Below are positions 21,312 through 33,102 of a stretch of 64,000 nucleotides of DNA, piece after piece. The translations under genes were made by a program, and so were the position numbers. Under the pieces are notes generated by a model. The model was not told the origin of the DNA, ran no database searches, and saw nothing but the letters and a program-made list of their open reading frames with translations. The stretch comes from Bradyrhizobium retamae (GTDB taxonomy: Bacteria > Pseudomonadota > Alphaproteobacteria > Rhizobiales > Xanthobacteraceae). Each line of letters starts with the position of its first letter. Within the stretch, counting starts at the first letter, position 1. The stretch is taken from positions 36,461 to 100,460 of the forward strand of contig NZ_LLYA01000155.1 in NCBI RefSeq assembly GCF_001440415.1. The letters run 5' to 3'.

Positions 21312-22279
21312 TGGCGCAGGCGCCCATCCAGTTTGACCGGGCTTCGGGCGTACTCGAGGGTGCGAACGCGTGGGAGCATTTGGCTGCGGTGGCGCTGGCA
21401 CTGGGGTCGAAGGTGGCGTCGAATTTTTCTCATCGCGGCTACAATCTCTGCGCCAATCTGTTGCGCACCACGCTGCCCGATCGCGGCATCCAGATCAGGC
21501 TCAATCCCGACGCCATCTTCGAATTTCCCTATGGCGACGGCTACTGGAGCAAGCTGCTCAACCGCACCTACAGCTACGAGGACGAGCTCGAGCTGTTGTT
21601 CAAGGACTCCGCTGACGTCGACTACACGCTGCTCGATTGCGGCGCCAATTACGGCTACTGGTCGGTCCTGGTGTCGAGCAAGCCGTTCGGCTTGCACAAG
21701 GCGATCGCGATCGAACCGTCGGGGCAGAACTTCCCGAAGCTGGCCAACAACGCCAAAATCAACGGCAACCGTTTCGAGGCGATGAAATGCGCGATCGGCG
21801 CCGCGCGCGGCACCGCGCGGCTATCAGGCACCAAGCATGAGGCGTTCAGCATCGCCGGCGCTCAGTCGGACGGCGAGGAAGTGCCGGTCATCGCGCTCGA
21901 CAATCTGCTCGATGACGGCAAGGTCGCCTCGGATGGAAAATACCTGATCAAGCTCGATGTCGAGGGCGTCGAGATCGAGGCCATGAAGGGTGGCGCGCGG
22001 CTGATGCAGATCGACAGTGTCTTCCTGTGCGAGGAGCACGGCAACGATCCCAAGCATACCGTATCGCGTTACATCCTCGAAGAGACCCCGCTGAAGCTGA
22101 TCGTCTACGATCCGCGCAGCCATCGCCTTGAAACCGTGACCGACCTTTCGATTCTGGATCGGATCAAGGTTTCAACCCATGTCGGCTACAACGTGTTCGG
22201 CACCGCAAGCGCATTCTGGCTCGCCCGGATCGATGCGCTCAATGCGAAGGCCGCGCGCCCGCGTGCAATGAGAGACTGA
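21311..22279 (+). CDS. FkbM family methyltransferase inside the nuo operon
   Basis: 322 residues from ATG 21311, overlapping the nuoD stop by one base; the open frame extends upstream but inside nuoD. The SAM-binding motif is TLLDCGANYGYWSV (about residues 103-116) and the FkbM signature is IKLDVEGVEIEAMKGG. The family methylates hydroxyl groups of diverse small molecules and glycans. It is not a complex I subunit. Spacing is tight on both sides (3 nt to nuoE), so it must be co-expressed with nuo. Its target is unknown; methylation of a complex I subunit or of a quinone-related molecule would be speculation. Confidence 0.9.
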   Translation: MAQAPIQFDRASGVLEGANAWEHLAAVALALGSKVASNFSHRGYNLCANLLRTTLPDRGIQIRLNPDAIFEFPYGDGYWSKLLNRTYSYEDELELLFKDSADVDYTLLDCGANYGYWSVLVSSKPFGLHKAIAIEPSGQNFPKLANNAKINGNRFEAMKCAIGAARGTARLSGTKHEAFSIAGAQSDGEEVPVIALDNLLDDGKVASDGKYLIKLDVEGVEIEAMKGGARLMQIDSVFLCEEHGNDPKHTVSRYILEETPLKLIVYDPRSHRLETVTDLSILDRIKVSTHVGYNVFGTASAFWLARIDALNAKAARPRAMRD

Positions 22280-22282
22280 ACG

Positions 22283-22894
22283 ATGTCCGTCCGCCGCCTC
22301 GCACCGAAGGAATTGCAGCCCGCGAGCTTCACGTTCACGGATGAGAATCTCGCCTGGGCCAAGGCCCAGATCGCAAAGTATCCGCCGGGTCGTCAGGCCT
22401 CCGCCGTGATCGCGATCCTGTGGCGCGCGCAGGAGCAGCATGAGGGATGGGTTTCGGAAGCCGCGATCCGCGTGGTCGCCGACCTGCTCGACATGCCCTA
22501 CATCCGCGTGCTGGAAGTGGCGACCTTCTACACCATGTTCCAGTTGCAGCCGGTCGGCAAGAAGGCCCATGTGCAGGTGTGCGGCACCACGCCGTGCCGG
22601 CTGCGCGGCGCCGGCGACCTGATCGAGGTGTGCCAGAGCCGCATCCATCACGAGCCCTTCCATCTGTCGAAGGACGGCAATTTCAGTTGGGAAGAGGTCG
22701 AGTGCCTCGGCGCCTGCGTGAATGCACCGATGGTGCAGATCTGGAAGGACACCTACGAGGACCTGACCAAGGAAAGCTTTGGCAAGGTGCTGGACGGCTT
22801 TGCCTCGGGCAATCCGCCGAAGCCCGGACCGCAGATCGACCGTCAGTTCTCCGCGCCTGTGGGCGGGCCGACGACGCTGAAGGAATCCACATGA
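22283..22894 (+). CDS. nuoE: NADH-quinone oxidoreductase subunit E
   Basis: 203 residues. The 24 kDa thioredoxin-fold subunit of the NADH dehydrogenase module. It binds [2Fe-2S] cluster N1a through CGTTPC and, about 36 residues later, CLGAC. The C-terminal tail ([24 protein letters not shown]) is longer than in E. coli NuoE but common in alphaproteobacteria. The stop TGA overlaps the ATG of a 35-codon ORF. Confidence 0.97.
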   Translation: MSVRRLAPKELQPASFTFTDENLAWAKAQIAKYPPGRQASAVIAILWRAQEQHEGWVSEAAIRVVADLLDMPYIRVLEVATFYTMFQLQPVGKKAHVQVCGTTPCRLRGAGDLIEVCQSRIHHEPFHLSKDGNFSWEEVECLGACVNAPMVQIWKDTYEDLTKESFGKVLDGFASGNPPKPGPQIDRQFSAPVGGPTTLKEST

Positions 22895-22998
22895 GGCGTG
22901 ACGCTACATTGTCCGTAAACCGGCCGGAGAGGGGCCGCATGATGGAGAAGTCACGCTGTGCCGGGGCTCGCCTGCGCGCAGTCCAATCGCTGATCTGA
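22891..22998 (+). CDS. Possible 35-residue basic peptide between nuoE and nuoF
   Basis: An ATG overlaps the nuoE stop codon (ATGA), the usual arrangement for translational coupling, and the frame stays open for 35 codons to TGA at 22996-22998, 14 nt before nuoF. The product begins [18 protein letters not shown] and is rich in Arg, with no membrane segment. No match is recognised. It may be a real small protein or simply a frame that keeps ribosomes moving into nuoF, whose own site GAGGAAG lies inside the gap. Confidence 0.35.
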   Translation: MRRDATLSVNRPERGRMMEKSRCAGARLRAVQSLI

Positions 22999-23012
22999 GG
23001 AAGCTTCAAGTC

Positions 23013-24338
<1,326 letters not shown>

Positions 24339-24343
24339 GGCAG

Positions 24344-24832
24344 ATGGCGCAACCGAGCTTCTGGTGGCAGAGATACGGAACGCTGGCGCAGATGGCGCAG
24401 GCGGCCGTGGCGCTGCTCGGCTTTGTTGCGATCCTGTTCCAGATCAACGAGATCCGCACCGGCAACCGCGCTTCCAGCGCTCGGCAGGCGTTTCTGGGCT
24501 ACACTGATCTGGCGTTCAAGAATCCGAAGTTCGCGCAGCCGGACTACGAGAAGATCAAGGCGGCCGGCGGCGATGAGCAGGTTCAGTACGAGAGCTTCGT
24601 CACGTATTTCCTCTACGCCTGCGAGGAAGCGATCGGCGCGTTCGCCGGAAAGCGCGAGTGGCTGGCGTCCTGCGATTACGATCTGAAGCCGCATCTGCCG
24701 TTCCTGTGCGAAAAGAACGCGGCGCAGCCGGCCTATCTCGCTACCTATGGCGCCGAGACTCAGCGATGGATCACGGCGGCGATGAAGACCGCCAGCGTTA
24801 CACCGCCAGACTGCAAGCTGGGAAAGACTTGA
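24344..24832 (+). CDS. Membrane-anchored protein of unknown function in the nuo operon
   Basis: 162 residues from ATG 24344, 5 nt after nuoF; it ends 7 nt before nuoG. The N-terminus (MAQPSFWWQRYGTLAQ) leads into one hydrophobic segment, MAQAAVALLGFVAILFQI (about residues 17-34), and the rest is soluble with four Cys (ACEEA, ASCDYD, FLCEK, PDCKL). It has no iron-sulfur motif or known domain that I can recognise. Its position inside the electron-input module genes suggests co-expression with complex I, not necessarily membership in it. Confidence 0.75.
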   Translation: MAQPSFWWQRYGTLAQMAQAAVALLGFVAILFQINEIRTGNRASSARQAFLGYTDLAFKNPKFAQPDYEKIKAAGGDEQVQYESFVTYFLYACEEAIGAFAGKREWLASCDYDLKPHLPFLCEKNAAQPAYLATYGAETQRWITAAMKTASVTPPDCKLGKT

Positions 24833-24839
24833 GACAGCA

Positions 24840-26918
24840 ATGACCAAACTGATCATCGACGGCAAAGAGATCGATGTGCCCGCAGAGTACACGCTGCTGC
24901 AGGCGTGCGAGGCCGCGGGCGCCGAAATCCCGCGCTTCTGCTACCACGAGCGGCTGTCGATCGCCGGCAATTGCCGGATGTGCCTCGTCGAGATCAAGGG
25001 CGGCCCGAAGCCGGTCGCAAGCTGCGCCTGGGGCGTGCGCGATTGCCGGCCGGGCCCCAAGGGCGAGCCGCCGGAAATTTCCACGCGTTCGCCGATGGTC
25101 AGGAAGGCACGCGAAGGCGTGATGGAGTTTTTGCTGATCAACCACCCGCTGGATTGCCCGATCTGCGACCAGGGCGGCGAGTGCGATCTGCAGGACCAGG
25201 CGATGGGCTATGGCGTCGACACCTCTCGCTTTGCCGAGAACAAGCGCGCGGTCGAGGACAAATATCTGGGCGCGCTGGTCAAGACCTCGATGAACCGCTG
25301 CATCCAGTGCACGCGCTGCGTCCGTTTCTCTGCCGAAGTCTGCGGCACGCCGGAAATGGGCGCCACCGGGCGCGGCGAGGACATGGAGATCACGACCTAT
25401 CTGGAGCAGGCGCTGACTTCCGAGCTGCAGGGCAACCTCGTCGATATCTGTCCCGTGGGCGCGCTGACCTCGAAGCCGTATGCTTTTGCCGCGCGTCCGT
25501 GGGAGCTCGGCAAGACGCAGTCGGTGGACGTCATGGATGGCGTCGGTTCCGCAATCCGTGTCGATACCCGTGGCCGCGAGGTGATGCGGATCCTGCCACG
25601 CATCAACGAGGCGGTGAACGAGGAATGGATTTCCGACAAGACCCGTCACGTCGTCGACGGCCTGCGTACGCAGCGGCTCGATCGGCCCTACGTCCGCGAG
25701 AACGGCAAGCTTCGCGCCGCGTCGTGGCAGGAGGCCTTCGCGGCGGTCGCTGCCAAGGTCAGGATGAGCGACGGCAAGCGGATGGGAGCCATCGCCGGTG
25801 ACCTCGCCGCGGTCGAGGAGATGTTCGCGTTCAAGGATCTATTGGGCCGATACGGCTCCAGCAATCTGGCGGTGCAGGGCGGTGACGCCTTCGACCCCAA
25901 GGCAGGACGGGCAACCTACATCTTCAATCCGACGATTGTGGGCATCGAGCAGGCCGATGCGCTCCTGATCATCGGCTCCAACCCGCGCAAGGAAGCAGCC
26001 GTCCTCAACGCGCGGATCCGCAAGCGCTGGCGCACGGGTCAGCTCAAGGTGGCTCTCGTCGGCGCCAAGGCCGATCTGACCTACGACTACGACTATCTCG
26101 GCGCGGGCACGGATACGCTTGGCGAACTCGCCAGCGGCAAGCATTCCTTCGTCGAGGTGCTGAAGGCTGCCAAGAACCCGATCGTGCTGGTCGGCGCCGG
26201 TTCGCTGGCGCGCCATGACGGGGCGGCGGTGCTTTCGCTGGCGGCCAAGGTCGCGGCAGGCACGGGCGCGCTCAAGGACGGCTGGAACGGCTTTGCCGTT
26301 TTGCAGGATACCGCCTCGCGCGCGGGCGCGCTCGATGTCGGCTTTGCGGCAGGCGCAGGTGGCCTCAATTTGGCGCAGATGACGACATTCGGCACGCTCG
26401 ACGTGCTGTTCCTGTTGGGGGCGGATGAGGTGAAGGTGCCGGACGGCACGTTCGTGGTCTATATCGGCACCCATGGCGACCGCGGCGCACACCGCGCCGA
26501 TGTCATCCTGCCGGGCGCGGCCTACACCGAAAAGTCCGGCCTCTACGTCAACACCGAGGGCAGGGCACAGATCGCCAGCCGTGCGGCGTTTCCGCCCGGA
26601 GAGGCGCGCGAGGACTGGGCGATCGTCCGGGCGTTGTCGGATGTGCTCGGCAAGAAGCTGCCCTATGACTCGCTGCAGGCGCTGCGCCAGGCGCTGTTCA
26701 AGGCCTTCCCGCATCTGATGCGGATCGACCAGATCGAGCCCGGCAACGCCAGTGACGTCAAGGCGCTTGCAGGCAAGAAGGGCGGCAAGCTCGACAAGAC
26801 CTCGTTCAAGAGTTCGGTCGAGGACTTCTATTTGACCAACCCCATCGCGCGGGCCTCGGCGGTGATGGCGGAATGTTCCCGGCTGGCGTCCGGGAAAATG
26901 CTGACGGCAGCGGAGTGA
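24840..26918 (+). CDS. nuoG: NADH-quinone oxidoreductase subunit G
   Basis: 692 residues, the usual length for alphaproteobacterial NuoG and shorter than E. coli's. The N-terminal ferredoxin-like domain carries the [2Fe-2S] cluster N1b ([15 protein letters not shown]...CAW). Next are the His/Cys site of N5 ([17 protein letters not shown]) and the [4Fe-4S] N4 site ([12 protein letters not shown]...CPVGAL). The large C-terminal region is the molybdopterin-oxidoreductase-derived domain, without cofactor in complex I. Links the NuoE/F module to the connecting clusters. Confidence 0.97.
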   Translation: MTKLIIDGKEIDVPAEYTLLQACEAAGAEIPRFCYHERLSIAGNCRMCLVEIKGGPKPVASCAWGVRDCRPGPKGEPPEISTRSPMVRKAREGVMEFLLINHPLDCPICDQGGECDLQDQAMGYGVDTSRFAENKRAVEDKYLGALVKTSMNRCIQCTRCVRFSAEVCGTPEMGATGRGEDMEITTYLEQALTSELQGNLVDICPVGALTSKPYAFAARPWELGKTQSVDVMDGVGSAIRVDTRGREVMRILPRINEAVNEEWISDKTRHVVDGLRTQRLDRPYVRENGKLRAASWQEAFAAVAAKVRMSDGKRMGAIAGDLAAVEEMFAFKDLLGRYGSSNLAVQGGDAFDPKAGRATYIFNPTIVGIEQADALLIIGSNPRKEAAVLNARIRKRWRTGQLKVALVGAKADLTYDYDYLGAGTDTLGELASGKHSFVEVLKAAKNPIVLVGAGSLARHDGAAVLSLAAKVAAGTGALKDGWNGFAVLQDTASRAGALDVGFAAGAGGLNLAQMTTFGTLDVLFLLGADEVKVPDGTFVVYIGTHGDRGAHRADVILPGAAYTEKSGLYVNTEGRAQIASRAAFPPGEAREDWAIVRALSDVLGKKLPYDSLQALRQALFKAFPHLMRIDQIEPGNASDVKALAGKKGGKLDKTSFKSSVEDFYLTNPIARASAVMAECSRLASGKMLTAAE

Positions 26919-26928
26919 GCGTGATCTG

Positions 26929-27999
26929 ATGGCTGAATTCTTCGCAAGCTCGTTCTGGACCGGCTTCCTCTGGCCGCTGATCATTATGGTCGCGCAGAGC
27001 CTGCTGCTGCTCGTCGTGCTGCTGATTGCGATCGCCTACATCCTGCTCGCCGACCGCAAGATCTGGGCGGCGGTGCAAATCCGCCGCGGCCCCAACGTGG
27101 TGGGTCCCTGGGGCTTGCTCCAATCCTTCGCGGACCTTTTGAAGTTCGTGCTGAAGGAGCCGATCATCCCGTCCGGCTCCAACAAGGGTGTGTTCCTGCT
27201 GGCGCCGCTGGTGTCTTGCGTGCTGGCGCTGGCCGCCTGGGCCGTCATTCCGATGGATGCCGGCTGGGTGATCGCCAATATCAACGTCGGCGTTCTCTAC
27301 ATCTTCGCGATCTCGTCGCTGTCGATCTACGGCATCATCATGGCCGGCTGGTCGTCGAACTCGAAATACCCGTTCCTGGCGGCGCTTCGCTCCGCGGCGC
27401 AGATGGTCTCCTATGAAGTCTCGATCGGCTTCGTCATCATCACGGTTTTGTTGTGCGCCGGCTCGCTCAACCTTTCGGCGGTGGTGGAAGCGCAGAATGC
27501 CCGCGGTTTCGCCAGTCTGATCGGGCTGCCGCAGCTCACCATCCTGAACTGGTATGTGTGGCCGCTGTTCCCGATGTTCGTGGTGTTCTACGTCTCGGCG
27601 CTGGCCGAGACCAACCGTCCGCCGTTCGATCTGGTGGAAGCGGAATCCGAACTGGTGGCCGGCTTCATGGTCGAATACGGCTCGACGCCGTATCTCTTGT
27701 TCATGCTCGGCGAATACGTCGCGATCACCACGATGTGCGCGCTGGCGACGATCATGTTCCTCGGCGGCTGGCTGCCGCCGGTGGCGCTGCCGCCGTTCAC
27801 CTGGATCCCGGGTGTGGTCTGGTTCGCGCTGAAACTGTTCTTCATGTTCTTCCTGTTCGCGATGGCGAAGGCGATCGTGCCGCGCTACCGCTACGATCAA
27901 CTGATGCGGCTCGGCTGGAAGGTGTTTTTGCCGCTGTCGCTGGCGATGGTGGTGATTGTGGCCGGGGTGCTGCAGTTCGCCGGCATTGCGCCGAAGTGA
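26929..27999 (+). CDS. nuoH: NADH-quinone oxidoreductase subunit H
   Basis: 356 residues with about eight transmembrane helices. It anchors the peripheral arm and forms the quinone entry channel. Conserved features: [21 protein letters not shown] and the acidic loop [21 protein letters not shown]. The start at 26929 follows nuoG by 10 nt. Confidence 0.97.
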   Translation: MAEFFASSFWTGFLWPLIIMVAQSLLLLVVLLIAIAYILLADRKIWAAVQIRRGPNVVGPWGLLQSFADLLKFVLKEPIIPSGSNKGVFLLAPLVSCVLALAAWAVIPMDAGWVIANINVGVLYIFAISSLSIYGIIMAGWSSNSKYPFLAALRSAAQMVSYEVSIGFVIITVLLCAGSLNLSAVVEAQNARGFASLIGLPQLTILNWYVWPLFPMFVVFYVSALAETNRPPFDLVEAESELVAGFMVEYGSTPYLLFMLGEYVAITTMCALATIMFLGGWLPPVALPPFTWIPGVVWFALKLFFMFFLFAMAKAIVPRYRYDQLMRLGWKVFLPLSLAMVVIVAGVLQFAGIAPK

Positions 28000-28006
28000 G
28001 GCCATC

Positions 28007-28501
28007 ATGAGTGTCAACGTCAACGCAACGGCCCGCGCGCTTCTGTTGAGCGAATTCGTATCGGCGTTCTTTCTCGCCATGCGCTATTTCTTCAAGCCGA
28101 AGCCGACGATCAACTATCCGTTCGAGAAGAACCCGATCTCGCCGCGCTTCCGCGGCGAACATGCGCTGCGCCGCTACCCGAACGGCGAAGAGCGCTGCAT
28201 CGCCTGCAAGCTGTGCGAGGCGATCTGCCCGGCGCAGGCGATCACGATCGAGGCCGGGCCGCGCCGCAATGACGGCACCCGCCGCACCGTGCGTTACGAC
28301 ATCGACATGGTGAAATGCATCTATTGCGGCCTGTGCCAGGAAGCCTGTCCGGTCGATGCCATCGTCGAGGGACCGAATTTCGAATTCGCGACCGAGACCC
28401 GCGAGGAACTCTATTATGACAAGGCGAAACTGCTCGCCAACGGCGACCGCTGGGAGCGCGAGATTGCGAAAGCCATCGAACTCGACGCGCCGTACCGGTG
28501 A
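28007..28501 (+). CDS. nuoI: NADH-quinone oxidoreductase subunit I
   Basis: 164 residues from ATG 28007 ([17 protein letters not shown]). The TYKY-type subunit carries two [4Fe-4S] clusters, N6a and N6b. The motifs [12 protein letters not shown] and [12 protein letters not shown] are both complete. An amphipathic N-terminal helix docks it to the membrane arm. 7 nt after nuoH and 9 nt before nuoJ. Confidence 0.97.
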   Translation: MSVNVNATARALLLSEFVSAFFLAMRYFFKPKPTINYPFEKNPISPRFRGEHALRRYPNGEERCIACKLCEAICPAQAITIEAGPRRNDGTRRTVRYDIDMVKCIYCGLCQEACPVDAIVEGPNFEFATETREELYYDKAKLLANGDRWEREIAKAIELDAPYR

Positions 28502-28510
28502 GGTGAGGAT

Positions 28511-29149
28511 ATGATCCTTCCCGCACTGTTCTTCTATCTCTTCGCCGGCGTCTGCGTGGCCTCGGCCGTGATGGTGATTGTCTCGCGCAATCCCGTGCAC
28601 TCGGTGCTGTATCTGATCCTGGCCTTCGTCAATGCGTCCGGCCTGTTTGTGCTGATGGGCGCCGAATTTCTAGGCATGATGCTGATCGTGGTCTATGTCG
28701 GCGCGGTCGCGGTGCTGTTCCTGTTCGTGATCATGATGCTCGATGTCGACTTCACCGAGCTGCGCGAGGGCTTCATCGAATATCTGCCGATCGGTCTGGT
28801 GATCGGCGGCATCTTCCTCGCCGAGCTGCTACTGGTTGCCGGCGGCTGGGTCATGAATCCCGACACGGCGAAATCGATCACGGCGGCGATTCCGGCCAAT
28901 CTCAGCAACACCGAGGCGCTCGGGCTGGTGCTGTATACGAAGTACATCCATTACTTCCAGATCGCCGGCATGGTGCTTCTGGTCGCGATGATCGGCGCCA
29001 TCGTGCTGACGCTGCGCCACAAGGCGAAGGTCAAGCGGCAGGACATCAACGTGCAGAACGCGCGTACGCCGGAGCTCGCGATGGCCGTGCGTAAGGTGGC
29101 GTCGGGGCAGGGGCTGCAGGATACGGACGCGGCGGAGTGGGTGAAATGA
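28511..29149 (+). CDS. nuoJ: NADH-quinone oxidoreductase subunit J
   Basis: 212 residues with five predicted transmembrane helices (ND6 type). The conserved segment [20 protein letters not shown], containing the pi-bulge helix that moves during coupling, is present. Its stop overlaps the nuoK start as ATGA. Confidence 0.96.
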   Translation: MILPALFFYLFAGVCVASAVMVIVSRNPVHSVLYLILAFVNASGLFVLMGAEFLGMMLIVVYVGAVAVLFLFVIMMLDVDFTELREGFIEYLPIGLVIGGIFLAELLLVAGGWVMNPDTAKSITAAIPANLSNTEALGLVLYTKYIHYFQIAGMVLLVAMIGAIVLTLRHKAKVKRQDINVQNARTPELAMAVRKVASGQGLQDTDAAEWVK

Positions 29150-29454
29150 CGATCGGTCTGGGCCACTATCTCGCGGTCGCCGCCACCCTGTTCACGATCG
29201 GGATCCTCGGCATCTTCCTGAACCGCAAGAACATCATCGTCATTTTGATGTCGATCGAGCTGATCCTGCTGGCCGTCAACATCAACCTTGTGGCGTTCTC
29301 GACCTTCCTCGGCGACATCGTCGGCCAGGTGTTCGCGCTGTTAGTGCTGACGGTCGCGGCGGCTGAGGCCGCGATCGGTCTCGCGGTGCTCGTGGTCTAT
29401 TTCCGCAACCGCGGTTCGATCGCGGTTGAAGACGTCAATCTGATGAAGGGCTAA
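29146..29454 (+). CDS. nuoK: NADH-quinone oxidoreductase subunit K
   Basis: 102 residues from ATG 29146, overlapping the nuoJ stop; a start at 29137 in the same frame is less likely. Three transmembrane helices with the membrane-buried glutamates in [17 protein letters not shown] and [17 protein letters not shown], which belong to the proton path (ND4L type). Ends 7 nt before nuoL. Confidence 0.96.
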   Translation: MTIGLGHYLAVAATLFTIGILGIFLNRKNIIVILMSIELILLAVNINLVAFSTFLGDIVGQVFALLVLTVAAAEAAIGLAVLVVYFRNRGSIAVEDVNLMKG

Positions 29455-29461
29455 AGCAGCT

Positions 29462-31525
29462 ATGGTTCAGGCAATCGTCTTTCTGCCGCTGCTGGGTGCC
29501 ATTCTGGCTGGCCTGATCGCGATCTTCGGGGCGCATGCGCGCAACCCGAGTGGCGATGAGGTCAAGCATCACGACCACGGCCATGGCGATCATGCGCACG
29601 CTGCCGAGGCCCATGGCGATGACGATCACGGTCACGACGATCATCACGTTTCCGAGCCGCCGGCTCAGGGTTCGCGGGCGGCCGAGCTGATCACGACGGG
29701 ACTTCTGTTCGTGTCCGCCGCGCTCTCCTGGGTGACGCTGGTCGATGTCGGCTTCATGCACCATGACGCGCGGATCGCGTTGTTTCCCTGGATCAATTCC
29801 GGCGATCTGCAGGTGTCGTGGGCGCTGCGCGTCGACACGTTGACCGCCGTGATGCTGGTGGTGGTCAACACCGTCTCCTCGCTCGTGCACCTCTATTCCA
29901 TCGGCTACATGGACGAGGATCCGCACCGGCCGCGCTTCTTCGCCTATCTCTCGCTGTTCACCTTCGCGATGCTGATGCTGGTGACCGCGGACAACCTGGT
30001 CCAGCTCTTCTTCGGCTGGGAGGGCGTCGGTCTGGCGAGTTACCTCCTGATCGGCTTCTGGTACCAGAAGCCGTCGGCAAATGCGGCGGCGATCAAGGCC
30101 TTCGTGGTCAACCGTGTCGGCGACTTCGGCTTTGCGCTCGGCATCTTCGCCGTCTTCATGCTGCTGAATACCACGGATTTCGAGACCATCTTTGCCGGCG
30201 CGCAGGGGCTCTCGGGCAAGACCATCGACTTCTTCGGCTGGCACGCCGACGCGCTGACGCTGATCTGCCTGCTGCTGTTCATGGGCGCGATGGGCAAGTC
30301 AGCCCAGTTCCTGCTGCACACCTGGCTGCCGGACGCGATGGAAGGTCCGACCCCGGTCTCGGCGCTGATTCACGCCGCGACCATGGTGACGGCGGGCGTA
30401 TTCATGGTGGCGCGGCTGTCGCCGCTGTTCGAGCTGGCGCCCAACGCGCAGGCCGTCGTGATGTTCTTCGGCGCCACCACCGCGTTCTTCGCCGCAACCG
30501 TCGGCCTCGTCCAGAATGACATCAAACGCATCGTCGCCTATTCGACCTGTTCGCAGCTTGGCTACATGTTCGTGGCGATGGGAGCAGGAGCCTATTCGGT
30601 CGGTATGTATCACCTGTTCACCCACGCCTTCTTCAAGGCGCTGTTGTTTTTAGGCTCGGGCTCGGTGATCTACGCGATGCACCACGAGCAGGACATCCGC
30701 AATATGGGTGGGCTGTGGCGCAAGATCCCCTACACCTATGCAGTGATGGTGATCGGCACGCTGGCACTGACCGGCTTCCCGCTGACTGCGGGCTATTTCT
30801 CCAAGGACGCGATCATCGAGTCGGCTTATGTGGCGCACAACCCGTTCGGGTACTACGGCTTCGCGATGACGGTGATCGCGGCCGGCCTGACCTCGTTCTA
30901 TTCGTGGCGCTTGATCTTCAAGACGTTCCACGGCGAGCCGCACGACCAGCACCATTACGAGGCCGCCCATGAGTCGCCGATGTGGATGCTGGTCCCGATC
31001 GGCATCCTCGCCGCCGGATCGATCCTGGCCGGTTTCCCGTTCTACGAACTGTTTGCCGGCCACGGTGTGGGAGAGTTCTTCCGCGAATCTCTGAAGATGC
31101 ATCCGAACATCATCGACGAGATGCACCACATTCCGAAGACCATCGTCTATCTGCCGACCGTCATGATGGGGATTGGCCTTTATATCGCTTATGTCTTCTA
31201 CATCCGCCGGCCATATCTGCCGGTCGAGCTCGCCAACCAGCACCAGATGCTCTACCAGTTCCTGCTCAACAAATGGTACTTCGACGAGCTCTATGAAATC
31301 ATCTTCGTTCGCCCGGCGAAGTGGCTCGGCCGCTTCCTGTGGAAGAAGGGCGACGGTTTCGTCATCGACGGCTTCGGCCCGGATGGTGTCTCGGCGCGCG
31401 TGCTCGACGTCACCCGCAATGTGGTGAGGATCCAGACCGGCTATCTCTATCACTATGCCTTTGCGATGCTGATTGGTGTCGCGGGGCTGATCACCTGGTT
31501 CATGTTCGGCTTGGGAGGCCAGTAA
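29462..31525 (+). CDS. nuoL: NADH-quinone oxidoreductase subunit L with a His-rich loop
   Basis: 687 residues. The distal antiporter-like proton-pumping subunit (ND5 type). Key features are [17 protein letters not shown], the Lys-containing [40 protein letters not shown] helix region, and the long C-terminal lateral helix. An uncommon feature lies between the first and second helices: residues 36-62 contain 11 histidines in 27 positions, mixed with Asp and Gly (pieces such as [11 protein letters not shown] and [12 protein letters not shown]). Most NuoL have a short loop here. It overlaps nuoM by one base (TAATG). Confidence 0.97.
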   Translation: MVQAIVFLPLLGAILAGLIAIFGAHARNPSGDEVKHHDHGHGDHAHAAEAHGDDDHGHDDHHVSEPPAQGSRAAELITTGLLFVSAALSWVTLVDVGFMHHDARIALFPWINSGDLQVSWALRVDTLTAVMLVVVNTVSSLVHLYSIGYMDEDPHRPRFFAYLSLFTFAMLMLVTADNLVQLFFGWEGVGLASYLLIGFWYQKPSANAAAIKAFVVNRVGDFGFALGIFAVFMLLNTTDFETIFAGAQGLSGKTIDFFGWHADALTLICLLLFMGAMGKSAQFLLHTWLPDAMEGPTPVSALIHAATMVTAGVFMVARLSPLFELAPNAQAVVMFFGATTAFFAATVGLVQNDIKRIVAYSTCSQLGYMFVAMGAGAYSVGMYHLFTHAFFKALLFLGSGSVIYAMHHEQDIRNMGGLWRKIPYTYAVMVIGTLALTGFPLTAGYFSKDAIIESAYVAHNPFGYYGFAMTVIAAGLTSFYSWRLIFKTFHGEPHDQHHYEAAHESPMWMLVPIGILAAGSILAGFPFYELFAGHGVGEFFRESLKMHPNIIDEMHHIPKTIVYLPTVMMGIGLYIAYVFYIRRPYLPVELANQHQMLYQFLLNKWYFDELYEIIFVRPAKWLGRFLWKKGDGFVIDGFGPDGVSARVLDVTRNVVRIQTGYLYHYAFAMLIGVAGLITWFMFGLGGQ

Positions 31526-33036
31526 TGACAACCTGGCCGATTCTTTCCGTCGTCACCTTCCTGCCGGTGCTGGGCGCACTGGTAGTCTATCTCAGCCGTG
31601 GCGACGACGAAGCCGCGCAGCGCAATGCGCGCTGGATCGCGCTGTGGACCACGCTGGTGACCTTCGCGGTGTCGCTGATTCTGGTGTGGCGCTTCGATGC
31701 CGCAAGTGCGGAATTCCAGTTCGTCGAAAAAGCGAACTGGCTCGCCAGCGGCATCAGCTATCACATGGGGGTCGATGGCATCTCGCTGCCGTTCGTGATT
31801 CTGACCACGGCGCTGATGCCGCTCTGCATCATCGCGAGCTGGAAATCCGTTACCAATCGCGTGCGCGAATACATGATGGCGTTCCTGTTCCTGGAAACGC
31901 TGATGGTCGGCACCTTTTCGGCGCTCGACCTCGTGCTGTTCTATCTGTTCTTCGAAGGCGGCCTGATCCCGATGTTCCTGATCATCGGCGTCTGGGGCGG
32001 TCCGCGCCGGGTCTACGCGTCGTTCAAGTTCTTCCTCTACACGCTGCTCGGCTCGGTGCTGATGCTGCTCGCGATCATGGCGCTGTACTGGAATGCCGGC
32101 ACCACCGACATCCCGACCCTGATGCAAACCGCCGTGCCGCGCAGCTTGCAGACGTGGGCGTGGCTGGCATTCTTTGCCTCGTTTGCGGTGAAGATGCCGA
32201 TGTGGCCGGTGCACACCTGGTTGCCCGACGCGCACGTCGAGGCGCCGACGGCAGGCTCGGTGATCCTGGCCGCGATCCTGTTGAAGATGGGCGGCTACGG
32301 CTTCCTGCGCTTCTCGCTGCCGATGTTCCCCCTGGCGTCGCATGATTTTGCGCCGCTGATCTTCTCACTGTCGGTGATCGCCATCGTTTACACCTCGCTG
32401 GTGGCGTTGATGCAGGAAGACATCAAGAAGCTGATCGCCTATTCGTCGGTGGCCCATATGGGCTTCGTCACCATGGGCATCTTCGCCGCGACCACGCAAG
32501 GCGTGGCCGGCGGCGTGTTCCAGATGGTGTCGCACGGCATCGTCTCCGGCGCGCTGTTCCTGTGCGTTGGCATCGTCTACGACCGTATGCATACCCGCGA
32601 GATCGTGGCCTATGGAGGCCTCGTCAACCGGATGCCGCTCTACGCACTGGTGTTCATGGTGTTCACCATGGCCAATGTCGGGCTGCCCGGCACGAGCGGC
32701 TTCGTCGGCGAATTCATGACGCTGATCGGCACCTTCAAGGTCTCGATCCCGACCGCAACCTTTGCCACCCTCGGCGTCATCCTGTCGGCGGGCTATGCGC
32801 TGTGGCTCTATCGCAAGGTCGTATTCGGCGCGCTGACCAAGCCGTCGCTCGCCAGCATCAAGGACCTGACGCCCCGCGAAAGCCTGACGCTGTTCCCGCT
32901 GGTGGCGCTGACCATCCTGTTCGGCGTCTATCCGAAGCCGGTGCTCGACATGTCGGCGGCCTCGGTTCAGCAACTCGTCAATAACTACAACGCCGCCGTG
33001 ACTGCCGTGAAGGCAGCCGCGCTGGTCGCGCAATAA
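31525..33036 (+). CDS. nuoM: NADH-quinone oxidoreductase subunit M
   Basis: 503 residues from ATG 31525, which shares a base with the nuoL stop. A proton-pumping antiporter-like subunit (ND4 type), about 14 transmembrane helices. Conserved elements: [22 protein letters not shown] with the coupling Glu, [30 protein letters not shown] with the pump Lys, and the later helix with [10 protein letters not shown]. Confidence 0.97.
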   Translation: MTTWPILSVVTFLPVLGALVVYLSRGDDEAAQRNARWIALWTTLVTFAVSLILVWRFDAASAEFQFVEKANWLASGISYHMGVDGISLPFVILTTALMPLCIIASWKSVTNRVREYMMAFLFLETLMVGTFSALDLVLFYLFFEGGLIPMFLIIGVWGGPRRVYASFKFFLYTLLGSVLMLLAIMALYWNAGTTDIPTLMQTAVPRSLQTWAWLAFFASFAVKMPMWPVHTWLPDAHVEAPTAGSVILAAILLKMGGYGFLRFSLPMFPLASHDFAPLIFSLSVIAIVYTSLVALMQEDIKKLIAYSSVAHMGFVTMGIFAATTQGVAGGVFQMVSHGIVSGALFLCVGIVYDRMHTREIVAYGGLVNRMPLYALVFMVFTMANVGLPGTSGFVGEFMTLIGTFKVSIPTATFATLGVILSAGYALWLYRKVVFGALTKPSLASIKDLTPRESLTLFPLVALTILFGVYPKPVLDMSAASVQQLVNNYNAAVTAVKAAALVAQ

Positions 33037-33039
33037 CGT

Positions 33040-33098
33040 AGCGTTTTCAAGCGAAGTGGAAGCCGGTTCGCATGAAGAAGACGCGCCAAGGATAAGAA
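33040..33098. repeat. Intergenic repeat-like sequence between nuoM and nuoN
   Basis: The 66 nt gap contains a GAAGTGGAAGCCGGTTCGC core flanked by weakly inverted ends (GCGTTTTC and GAAGACGC). It resembles a short intergenic repeat that I associate with Bradyrhizobium genomes. It interrupts an otherwise very tightly packed operon, and the ribosome-binding site of nuoN (AAGGATAAG) is next to its end. Confidence 0.45.
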
Positions 33099-33102
33099 CG
33101 TC

